Source: Mangifera indica (Eukaryota > Streptophyta > Magnoliopsida > Sapindales > Anacardiaceae). From it: DNA of 64,000 nucleotides. The position numbers and the translations under genes are program-made. The notes under the pieces are model-generated. The model searched no databases and was not told the origin of the DNA. It saw nothing but the letters and a program-made list of their open reading frames with translations. Below, in pieces: positions 1 through 9,056 of this stretch; position 1 is the stretch's first letter; each line of letters opens with the position of its first letter. Location: assembly GCF_011075055.1 (NCBI RefSeq), contig NW_025401099.1, positions 1 through 64,000 of the forward strand, in the 5' to 3' direction.

Positions 1-658
1 AGCTTTGGATGAGCCTAGAGGCTAGCACCGAAATCTTAGATAAGGTAAGGGACTTGAAGAATCATGAAGGAATATTTGCTTTTTCAAGGATATGCTCTCA
101 AGGAAGTTTACTAAGATAATAATATCTAATAGAAACCTTGCAGAAGTTGTTGTTTTAAAAGCTTTAACAAAGTTTCGTCTTTGTGACATGTGCCAATTCA
201 AAATTTTCATCTATGAATATAAACAATATTTTTATCAGTTACCTGGAGGCACATAAGAGATAATGAAAAATAGCCAATGAGACCTTGAAGCTACTTTTAG
301 AAAAGAATCAAATAGTTGATTTTTTAGGAGGAAGAATCAAAGTTGTAAGACAACTAGTGAGAAAAAGATTTCTGAATGCAAAGCTTGGCAAAAAGGCTAA
401 AAATAAGTCGAATGAACTTTAAGGGAATCCTAAGACAATATTGTTGTATTAAAAATAAACCGGATAAACTTTAAAGTAGGAAAACTCATAAGAGGAGAAC
501 TAAGTTCTTTAGAAAAGATAAGTTCAAGCCTAAGAAATTTTGGACTATGAGGAGAAAACTTGTCTATAATAAATCAAAAATTTTTTGACCACGGAAGATT
601 TATGAGAAAGACAAGGAAAGCTTTGTTGACAACAAAGGAATGAGAACCCAAAAAGTAA

Positions 659-1123
659 TGCACCACTTGTCCCTTAGGGAAAAACAAAAAAAACTGCAAC
701 TTTTGTTCAATATGTGGTAGTACAAATCACTATACAGATAGATGTCCAAACAAGGCTAAGAAGAAAGTTAGTGTTAAACTACTCAATATAGATGAGAACA
801 CTAGATCTTTTGAATACAAACTTGTATTCACATACAAGGTAAACTTGGATGATGAATCAGTCTATGAATTGATTTTGAAATACTTTGAGGAATCAAAAGA
901 TACCTTGTCATTTGACGAGGAATACTTATTAAGATATGATGAGGAATCATCAACTCTTCGTAGATTAAATATCCTTATGAATAGAATAGAAAATTTGATT
1001 AAGTCTTCTAATCTATTCAACAATGATGAAGAACTCATATTGCTAGATAATGAGGCATCTCTTAACTCGATTATAAGTTCTTCTATGAGCTATAAGGATA
1101 CATTAGTAAACCTTAATGAATGA
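659..1123 (+). pseudogene. Capsid C-terminal zinc knuckle and acidic linker (pararetrovirus)
   Basis: Open stretch of 155 codons between stops, with no good start of its own. It holds a clean CX2CX4HX4C knuckle (Cys at 704 and 713, His at 728, Cys at 743), as in caulimovirid and retroelement nucleocapsid regions, followed by a lysine-rich patch and an acidic segment rich in Asp, Glu and Ser (from 845). The main minus-strand copy has Tyr in place of the second Cys, so this fragment keeps the better knuckle. In copy B an extra T in the A-run at about 48311 shifts the frame just before the knuckle. It is a fossil, not an expressed gene as far as can be seen. Confidence 0.7.
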
Positions 1124-1179
1124 GTGATTCCAAAACTATCTTCTCGAGAAGTTTTTGAAAAATCTTAATGATAGATATT

Positions 1180-1553
1180 TCAAGCTCGAGAACTAGAGGA
1201 TGTACATGAAAAACCTGTAAGAGTAACCCTAACTTAGTCAAATGAAAGAGAAATCATTCTATCGAATAATGATTAGCTATGAAAGGTGCATGAACTTGTA
1301 AAACAGACAAACAACAAGTATCATTATATCCAACTAGGAGCTGTACAAGTTCATGTACAAGGATTATTTTGTGGTGGTATGAATGTTCCTCTTCAGGTAG
1401 CATTATTGGATAAAAGATAGACTACCTTTAGTGAAACATTAGTTGGAGGATTTCATGCTAACTTAGCTTGAAAATACTATTATGGAATGATCCGACCAGG
1501 ATAAATGGTCAATCTTAAAGATCCAAACCTTTAAGGAATAATGGTGTTACTTC
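1180..1553 (+). pseudogene. Movement-protein-like fragment (pararetrovirus)
   Basis: Translation between scattered stops gives a pattern typical of the caulimovirid 30K-superfamily movement protein: a His-Tyr-Ile-x-Leu-Gly block near 1320-1345, a Gly-Gly-Met segment near 1372, then a Leu-x-Asp-x-Arg motif near 1405-1420 and a Leu-Val-Gly-Gly motif near 1440. In-frame stops occur inside and after these. The homologous minus-strand sequence lies at 5470-5270. Assignment rests on motif order and spacing only. Confidence 0.6.
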
Positions 1554-1559
1554 TCACCA

Positions 1560-2373
1560 CAATATAAGAATCAATCAACCAAAGTTAATTTTCATCAAAT
1601 TTTAATTATCATTTTTCGTTATACCATGCATGCATCTCAATGAAAATTGAACAAGTATATATTAAATGTATCATCATAATATAATTGGAAGATATTTAAG
1701 AGTACCTTGATTAATTCTTCAAAATATTTGAAAAAGCACAAGTTTGAGAAGAATTCCTCTTAAATTTTATACTCTTGAATGATTTACATCCTTTCTCAAT
1801 TTATAGAAAAGAGCTAAGTTCAAGATTCTAAAACATTTGGAATTTATTAGAAAGAATAATTAAACACTTTAATAATTCTACAAAAGTCTTATCCTAATAG
1901 AATTGACCAATGCAAAATGACAACTGACACTGGGGGTTTGTCTCCAACATGTCTTACACTTTGACTAAAGTTAATATAATATAATATAATAGACATTGAG
2001 GTCTTTGTCTCCCACGTGTCTTACACACTTTATTTGTTATTATTCTTACTGGAGTAATATGGGCAACTTCTTATCTGTTTGGCAATGTTTTGTCTTTTCA
2101 TTTGTTTTTCACGTATTTTGATACACACTACGTTCTATGGGGTTGATCATTTATTTTAAGATGATCATATCTCCTTTTGGGCTTAGAAAGACGTATGGCT
2201 GCCTATTAAGCTTGTAAAATTTCAAAAAGCATCTTCGTCTTTATCCTTAATTGGGTTTCTACTTCGATTTGGGCTTCAGCTTCTTGAGTTAAAGTTAATT
2301 GAAAAGTATCTTTTGTAGTATTCATCAAAGCCTATTGGGAAATATTTTGGATTTTGAATCTATTTGTCATTTC
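1560..2373 (-). promoter_or_regulatory. Pararetrovirus intergenic region with promoter-like elements
   Basis: Non-coding in all frames. Read on the minus strand, it holds two related blocks (plus coordinates 1993-2027 and 1926-1959) ending in the shared motif GTGTAAGACAYGT, one with a CACGTG G-box core at about 2015-2020. They lie about 67 bases apart and about 120-220 bases upstream of a TATA-like CTATAAATT at 1797-1805. Repeated enhancer motifs followed by a TATA box match the pregenomic-RNA promoters of this family. Transcription would run toward lower coordinates, straight into the inverted fragment at 1-1553. Confidence 0.5.
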
Positions 2374-2574
2374 TCATAGCCGAGCTTGATTTGGCTTGAA
2401 TAGAGTATCTTGAACTTTTGCATACTTGTTTGGTAAGGTTACTATAATTCTTTTATTTATATAAATTGTAGTTCTTCTCCTAAGAAGTTTATCTAGTTTA
2501 GCTTGGACTTGTAATAGTTTTCCTATATGTACCATAGTCCAGTACCAATCCTCTTTATCAAGTTTCTCTTTCAT
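2374..2574 (-). pseudogene. Conserved frame downstream of RNase H (unknown function)
   Basis: Open frame of 66 codons, rich in Lys, Leu and Gln, with readable sequence on both sides once stops are ignored (about 2680 to 2260). It lies where some caulimovirids carry extra C-terminal or separate small proteins. I do not recognise a domain. It may be the end of the polyprotein or the start of a following viral gene. Confidence 0.35.
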
Positions 2575-2749
2575 TTATTATAGTGCAAACTGTCCCATAG
2601 AGATGTCCTCTCAAACCATTATGTGATACCATGGTTCTCCTATAACAAATTCTCATATCTATACAGGTTGTATATTATCATCTTCTTGAACAGAAGAAGT
2701 AATAATATATGTGAATGTGTGAAACCTTTAAAGGCATTTTCATAAACTT

Positions 2750-3000
2750 CAAATCTTTCCTTAAAGTAAATTCTTGATTGATTACGAATAACTAAAATCT
2801 GTGAATACGTTTTTGGCCACTAAAACCTCATTTTTGTGAGTAGGGTAATTTATTTCCAAAGTAGAGAATTTTCATGAGACATATCAAACTATTCGTTCAA
2901 TACCATTAATTCCCTTGGCCTTTAGAACTCCTCCTTAATAATAATCAAAAGCATCACTCTCTATTATTATAGAGTCTGAGTCTTCTGGGAGAGTTAAAAA
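2750..3000 (-). pseudogene. Pararetrovirus RNase H
   Basis: Minus-strand translation shows a Ser-Asp-Ala block (near 2950-2965, at the place of the usual Thr-Asp-Ala-Ser), a Gly-Gly-Val-Leu block, an Asn-Tyr-Pro-Thr-His-Lys-Asn-Glu block near 2840 and an Ala-Lys-Asn-Val-Phe segment, in the order found in RNase H of pararetroviruses and Ty3 elements. Stops and a frameshift interrupt it. It follows the RT at the normal distance. Confidence 0.65.
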
Positions 3001-3299
3001 TTGTATATTCTTGGTCAAGTCTTTCATTCGGATAACGCAGTTGGTATCCTCATTGGTCCATTCCTATGCATCTTTTGAGCTTACTTTTTTTATCAGTCGA
3101 TTAATAATCCTAGCCAAATTTGGGACATATTCCCTCATTTGATTTACTAGTTTAAGAAATTATTGTAATGTGTCTAGATTCTATCACATTAGGAAAATCT
3201 AACAACATCTTTGAAATATAGTCTTGGAGTTGGATTCCTCTTTCTCCAAATTCCATTCCTAAAAATTTTACCTAAGTCTAGAACCATTCTATCTTTTTG

Positions 3300-3936
3300 T
3301 TCAGATAAAATCATTCAGTTTTCAAAGAACCTTTTTGTTATTTGTTCTAGATGATTAATATGATCTTTTCTAGTTTTACTAAAAACTAGTACATCATCTA
3401 CATAAATAACACAAAATTCAGATAAGTCAAAGAACAACTTGTTCATTTTCCTTTGGAATATTGACGGTGCTTGCTTTAGTCAAAAAAACAAGACCAACCA
3501 TTCGTATAATCCCTTTGGAAAAGTAAATGTCATCAAAGGTATATTTTCCTTAGACATTTTGATCTGCCAAAATCTTAGACTTAAGATCAAATCGAGAAAA
3601 AAATTTTCTAAACCTTGTTTTATTTAGTAAAGTAGATTTGTTAGGTATTTTGTAAGCATCGTCTATAGTTTTACTATTAAGTATCCTATAGTAGATAACC
3701 ATCCTAGCTTTTTCGCTTATCTTTTTAGCTCTATTAATCACCATAAAGGCTAACAAAGAGTATGGGCTATTATTTTCCTGTATTGGTCCTTTAGCTAGTA
3801 ATTTCGGTATTTGCTTCTTAAATTTCTCTTCCACATCTAAAGAGTATTTGTGAAAGTCTATTTTGACTCTATTAGCAAGATTTTTTAGTTCAATTTTAGC
3901 AAATATACCATTCCTTTCCCAAAGTTTTAATGGCAT
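3300..3936 (-). pseudogene. Pararetrovirus reverse transcriptase
   Basis: The 128-codon open piece 3936-3550 shows the fingers and palm order of caulimovirid RT: a Pro-Tyr-Ser motif, an Arg-Met-Val-Ile-x-Tyr-Arg block (here Tyr-Tyr-Arg), an Ile-Pro-Asn-Lys motif and Phe-Ser-x-Phe-Asp-Leu-Lys-Ser (catalytic Asp present). After a frameshift the active site Tyr-Val-Asp-Asp lies at 3404-3393, flanked by Val-Ile and Val-Leu-Val-Phe as in Caulimoviridae. The catalytic residues survive but the frame is broken between 3550 and 3430. Confidence 0.85.
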
Positions 3937-4292
3937 TTCATCAAAATAAGGAGAAAGTTTCTCTTTAAATTTTTTGATGTCTTCATGATTTAAAGAGTTA
4001 TTATGACTTCCTACTACTTCAGAATGTTATTTCCTTCTTATTATATCCGTGCTCTTAGGGTATGCTCCAAAGGTGCCTTCCTCCTATGATCTACCTTGTG
4101 CGATCTAATTTTCATGATGAATAGGAAATTTTTGAAGTATTCTTTTACAAGTCATTTTCCTATCTCTTCTTAGCTTAACTTTTTTTATCCACTACTTCTC
4201 TTTAGGTTTTACAAATAAGATTATGTGGTTTGTTTCAGGCCTTAATTTCTTTGGTTTAAAACCATTTCTAACTTTAGAAACCTCAAGCCTTG

Positions 4293-4620
4293 CTAAGATA
4301 AGAATAGTGTAACCTCTAAGAATAATATGATCATTATCTTGGATGAATGATCGCACTTCTGCCTATCCTGCAAAAATGAGTTTCCAAGAATAAAGTCAAT
4401 TTCTAAGTAATCTAATAGTAAGACTTCTTCTAGAATAAACTTTTTCTTGTTTAACAATATGATTACGTTTTGAACATATTCCATAGTTACACTTTATCCT
4501 CCATCAGCAACGGTATTCATGATAGGTTGATCAAGTTGTTTCTATAATTCTTGTGGAAAATAATATTTTCACATTATACATTTCGTCGCTCTTGTATCCA
4601 CCAAAATATCTAAGGAGTAA
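4293..4620 (-). pseudogene. Pararetrovirus aspartic protease (catalytic motif damaged)
   Basis: At about 4605-4588 the minus strand encodes Asp-Thr-Arg-Ala-Thr, where retroviral-type aspartic proteases have Asp-Thr-Gly-Ala; the Gly-to-Arg change would destroy activity. Further on, within the open piece 4484-4293, a Leu-Glu-Ile-Asp-Phe-Ile-Leu-Gly-Asn-x-Phe-Leu segment matches the conserved C-terminal ILG block of these proteases. In the virus this enzyme would process the polyprotein. Confidence 0.7.
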
Positions 4621-4899
4621 GGTTCATATTCTCATAATTCCAGTTCTACTATGACACAAGTATCAATTGTACCTTGTACCAATATATGACAATGAATTTT
4701 GTGATTCATTATCATTCGTGTAGATGAAGGATCTTATTCTTCTTCATATACAGGTATTTGTATAGATTTGTAACCAACTATCCTCTTAGTTGAAAAGTTC
4801 CTCGAAATGTGACTTTTTGCTTTCAAGTTGTTTGGTTTATCCTTATCTAATATATTGATTCTTGGTGCACTTGGCCTTACATCTTCTTTTATCCTCCTT

Positions 4900-5535
4900 T
4901 TAGAAATTGAATTTTTCGGGGAATATAAATTCCTTGGAGTTGAAAAAGTTATGTCAACCTAGTCATTTCCTCAATTCTAATCCCAAGGTTTATTTCCATT
5001 TCCACATACTTAGTTGTGGTATAAGTGTTAAAACCTAATTCCTCGGCCATGTAAGTTGTCTTGGTTTTACCATGGTCAGGTTTATTAGAATGATTGAGTT
5101 AGATCCTAAGCCATGCATTTCTGTATTTGACTAGGAGTGCATTGATATAAGATTGACAAAATTGACCAAGCTGTAAATTATCTTATATTGGATTACAATT
5201 CCATTACTGGATTGTAATAGATCTTCCAATCCAAAGGTATGAATTCGTAGCACCATTATTCTCCTAAGGTTTGGATCCTTAAGGTTGACCATGTGACTTT
5301 GGTCAAATCATTCTATAAGAGTCTCGTAAAGTTAAGTTGACATGAACTTATCCAATTAATGTTTTACTAAATATGGTCCATTCCCTTTCCAGTAATGCTA
5401 CTTAAACAAGAACATTCATACCACCACAAAATAATCACTATACACGAACCTGTACCGTTCCTAGTTGGATATAGTGATACTTATTGTTTGCCCGTTTTTC
5501 AAGTTCACATACCTTTTGTAGCCAATCATCATTCG
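4900..5535 (-). pseudogene. Pararetrovirus movement-protein-like domain (disrupted)
   Basis: The segment near 5490-5380 carries the same Tyr-Ile-x-Leu-Gly and Gly-Gly-Met blocks as the fragment at 1320-1420. It is followed by degenerate sequence resembling the rest of a 30K-type movement protein, which moves viral nucleic acid through plasmodesmata. There are several stops and at least one frameshift. It sits between capsid and protease regions. Confidence 0.55.
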
Positions 5536-5639
5536 ATAAAATGATTTCTCTTTTGTTTAATTGAGTTAGGGCTACTCTTACAGGTTTTTCATATACATCC
5601 TCTAGTCCTTGAGCTTGAAATATTCATCGTGAAGATTGT

Positions 5640-7918
5640 CCAAAAACTTCTCGAAGAAATAGTTTTGGAATCACCCATTCATTAGGGTTTATCGATGTAT
5701 CCTCATAGCTCATAGAAAAACTTATAATCGAGTTAGAAGATGCTTTATTATCTAGCGATATGAGTTCCTCATTATTGTTGAATAGATTAGAAGGCTCATT
5801 TAAATTTATATTCTATTCATAAAAAATATTTAACCTATGAAAAGCTGATGATTCCTCATCATCTCTTGATGAATATTCCTTGTCAAAAAACAAGTTATCC
5901 TTTGATTCCTTAGAGTTTTCTGAAATTAGTTCATAGACTGATTCATCATTTGAGTTTACCTCATATCCAAACACAAGCTCATATACAGAAGATCTAGTGC
6001 TCATAACTATATTAAGCAGTTTAACACTAGCTTTCTTCTTAGCCTTATTTGGACATCTTTCCGTATAGTGATCTGTACTACCATATATCCAACAACAGTT
6101 GTAGTCTTTTATGTTTTTCCCAAAGGGACAAGTGGCACAATACTTCTTGTCTTCTCATTCCTTCGTTGTCAATGAAACTTTCCTTGTTTTTCTCATAAAT
6201 CTTCCATGGTTAAGGAGTTTTGATTTATTATAGAAAAGTTTTCTCCTTACAGTTTGAAAGTTTTTAGGCTTGAACCTATCCTTTTTAAAGAACTTAGTTC
6301 TCTTCCTATGAGTTTTCCTACTTTGAAGTTTATCTAGTTTATTTTTAATACAACCGTATTGTTCTGAGACTACTTCAAAGTTGTAATAGTAAGTGTCATC
6401 AAAACTAAGCTTTTTAGCCTCTTTGTTAAGCTTTGCATTCAGACATCTTGTTCTCACAAGCTGCCTTACAACTTCGATTCTTCCTCTTAAAAAATCAACT
6501 ATTTGGTTCTTTTCTAGAAGTAGCTTAAAAGCCTTGTTGGTTGCTTTAACCCACCCATTGGGCAACTTGGTGAAAAAGGTATTTTTCATTATCTCTTGTG
6601 TGCTTTCGGTAACTGATAAAAATATCGTTTATATTCATAGACAATTTTTGAATTGGCACGTCACAAAGACAAAGCTTTGTTAAAGCTTCTAAAGTAATGA
6701 CCGCTACAAGGTTTTCATTGGATTTTGTTATCTTAGTAAACTCCCTTGAGAGCATATCCTTGAAGAGGGCAAATATTCCTTCATGACTCTTCAAGTCCTT
6801 TACCATATCTATGATTTCGATATTAGCTTCTAGACTTATCTAAAAGCTTTCACAGTGTAGATCGTAAGAATCGATAAATTTGTCCTAGGTCCAATGACTT
6901 ATTTTGCATATGGACCCAATTTACAGTTTCCTAATTTTCGATAACATCAGCCATATTACTGACACAGTCAATATTTTGGAAACTTTTGCTAGATGGTATT
7001 TCCACCAATCTATGTGTTAGGTTAGACGTAAATTCTGACTTTATCTTTGTAGGATAAGTCGTAGGTATGTACTCAAGCTTTGAGATTTATTGTAAAAACC
7101 CTTCAAAAGAGTGTAAAGTGCTTTTCATTCCTTTTAAGGGATCATTTTTAATCTTCGTTTTCCTGAAATTAGAGATTAGATTATCTAGATCTTCCATTTT
7201 TAGTCCTAGAGAGATCTTTTTAGTTTTCCCTCCCTTAGAAGTTATTCTTTGTTTTTTAAGTTCCTCTTTGTAATATTTGCTAATTTTTTTGGCATCTGAA
7301 AGTGTTATATCTGAAAGTCCTGCTTCTACCTTATGTTTACCTTCTTTTTTTGAAATAAAGTATTCCTTTTTTATTGCTTTTAAATATAAGTTTTCGACTT
7401 TTTCCCAATCTCCTTAGGATACCTAAGCTACAAAGTTTGCATATCTCAGTGATAGACTAGGATACTTACTTTGTAGGTTGACAGTGAATTGTTTGAGTGT
7501 TTCCTCGTCTACCATGCTTTTCTTAGTTAGGAAGTAAGATAGGGGATATCACAAGTTCTTCTGGATTTTGAGACCAATATTCTATAACAACCTCTACTTT
7601 ATCTAACCATTTATTTTGAAACTCTAGTTCATATGTTTCAGTAGTTGTAATCTGGGTAGGTATAAACTGGGATATCATGGCACCTTATCGCAAGACTTTA
7701 TGAATTGCGTCGAGTAATCTTCTTACTCTTAACCACTCTAAATAAGCTTGTCAAATATGTAGGTTCTCATTACAGATATCAAGAATACACTGTCTAATCT
7801 CTTGTTTAGTATATCCTTCAACACAGTATACTTGCTCTATATCACTAAGGGTTATTGTCATAAGGTAATTCTCTATCTTTATGATAGTATCCACAAAAGC
7901 AAAACTATCAACGAACAT
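5640..7918 (-). pseudogene. Pararetrovirus capsid region (disrupted)
   Basis: The probable start is the ATG at 7918-7916, after which about 55 codons are open, then stops and frameshifts recur. Open pieces are 6806-6546 (86 codons) and 6589-6155 (144 codons). These overlap in two frames and show one frameshift near 6590. The second is lysine/arginine-rich, as expected for a nucleic-acid-binding capsid C-terminus. The zinc knuckle follows at about 6105-6045 but its second Cys is Tyr. An acidic Ser/Glu/Asp-rich stretch (6004-5813) comes next. Not functional. Confidence 0.7.
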
Positions 7919-8198
7919 TCCGTATTTACCTATTTAGTAAAATAGTAAGAACACATTTTAAAACTATTATCCTTTATAAATCAGACCCATGTTATTAGTA
8001 AACCATAATTAATCAAAATTTAATGATTTAATAATATTATAATTAGATAGAAAATAAAATTGTTTGGGATGTCATTAGTGGACGTTAGAGGACTTTATTG
8101 ATTTTTTTTATAATAATATTATGAACAATGAACTAAATGGAATCAAATGTTTAAATAAATCTTATTTTCATTTAAATCATGAGATCGAAAATAAATTT
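7919..8198. other. AT-rich spacer between pararetrovirus and minisatellite
   Basis: No coding signal. The first 70 bases upstream of the viral start are also found, inverted, at about 47380-47440, so virus-derived sequence extends to roughly 8000. The rest is plain AT-rich DNA. Confidence 0.4.
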
Positions 8199-8316
8199 GT
8201 CATAGGTTTGTTGAATGCTATCATAGATAAATCTAAGGAGTTAAGTGTGTGTGTGTGTGTGTGTGTCTGTCTGTCATAGGTTTGTTGAATGCTATCATAG
8301 ATAAATCTAAGGAGTT

Positions 8317-8371
<55 letters not shown>

Positions 8372-8456
8372 TGTGTCTGTGTCTGTGTCTGTGTCTGTCA
8401 TAGGTTTGTTGAATGCTATCATAGATAAATTTAAGGAGTTAAGTGTGTGTGTAGAA
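8199..8456 (+). repeat. Compound minisatellite: three 50-bp units, each followed by (GT)n
   Basis: A unit of about 50 bases beginning GTCATAGGTTTGTTG starts at 8199, 8273 and 8397. The first two are followed by (GT)n and TGTC repeats; the second array is the longest (about 8318-8396) and ends in repeated TGTGTC hexamers. It lies 600 bases upstream of the dehydratase start codon. The array differs from copy B (55827-56086) in GT number, an interrupting C and hexamer count. Confidence 0.9.
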
Positions 8457-8965
8457 ATTAATGATTTTAAAAAGTTTAAACTATAATAGTCGAATCGTGT
8501 ATTAAAAGTTAAATTATCATATCATATGTCGTGTATTGTATCGTATGATATACTTTTAAAAAATAAAATAATTAAAAATTATAATTGACATGCAATCATT
8601 TAGAAAAATATTACAAACATCTTTAATATTTTAAAACATTTTCCATACACCTTAAAAAATTGTCATATCATCTTACTGTATCATATAATATATTTATTGT
8701 ATCATATTAATTTGATACACTTTATGATACGTATCATTTTTCACTTGCGTCACATCGTATTATAGGATATGTATTATATATTGTATGATACTAATAACTA
8801 TGATTTAAACTGTAATCTAAACATAATCAAACTGTATTTTTTCAACTTAATTTAGTTTAGTTTAGAAAATTTTTGAACTATTTTTTTATTTTAAGTTAAA
8901 TAAATTTTCAAACGGTAACAAATTGGATCATGCATATTACTGTGCAGAAATAAATTAAAAAAAAG
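8457..8965. other. AT-rich intergenic region with ATCATA/TATGAT repeats
   Basis: Very AT-rich. Many short ATCATAT/ATATGAT and GTATCAT/ATGATAC words between about 8515 and 8800 can pair with each other. No gene or transposon was recognised. Confidence 0.4.
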
Positions 8966-9056
8966 TGGGAATTCTTATAAATTATGACGGGCTAAAAGCC
9001 GCGTGTCGCACAGTTAGGAGTGTTCGGGACGGCAAGATAGTGGAGAGTAAAAGAAA
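8966..9056 (+). promoter_or_regulatory. Core promoter and 5' leader of the dehydratase gene
   Basis: A TATA-like TTATAAATT at about 8975-8983 lies about 80 bases upstream of the ATG at 9057. The leader between them is much less AT-rich than its surroundings. The start codon context is AAAATGG, favourable for plants. The transcription start is inferred, not seen. The same sequence lies before copy B. Confidence 0.45.

Larger units (their letters stand above)
1..1553 (+). mobile_element. Endogenous pararetrovirus fragment (plus strand), inverted partial copy
   Basis: Decayed coding sequence homologous, in inverted orientation, to about 6850-5290 of the main minus-strand pararetrovirus. It covers the capsid C-terminal part, the CCHC knuckle, an acidic linker and the start of the movement-protein-like domain. 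Similarity is obvious by eye (for example the shared block around 50-130 and 6820-6740), with many substitutions, stops and frameshifts. It ends near 1553, where the viral intergenic region of the minus-strand element begins. It is therefore a separate, inverted fragment and not part of one continuous provirus. It continues to the left of the window, as copy B shows. Confidence 0.8.
1560..7918 (-). mobile_element. Endogenous pararetrovirus, Caulimoviridae-like, main copy
   Basis: Minus-strand order, reading 7918 to 1560: N-terminal region, capsid with zinc knuckle, movement-protein-like domain, aspartic protease, reverse transcriptase with YVDD, RNase H, a conserved downstream frame, then an intergenic region with promoter features. 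There are no LTRs and no integrase, and pol lies next to a movement protein. That separates it from Ty1/copia and Ty3/gypsy and fits an integrated pararetrovirus. Capsid upstream of movement protein is the order I associate with cavemoviruses and solendoviruses, not with badnaviruses or caulimoviruses; this is a family-level inference. Every domain has stops or frameshifts, so the copy is not intact. Confidence 0.82.

Noticed and set aside
1..7918. A replication-competent integrated virus
   Set aside because: Stops and frameshifts occur in every domain, the protease active-site Gly and a zinc-knuckle Cys are replaced, and both copies carry the same damage.
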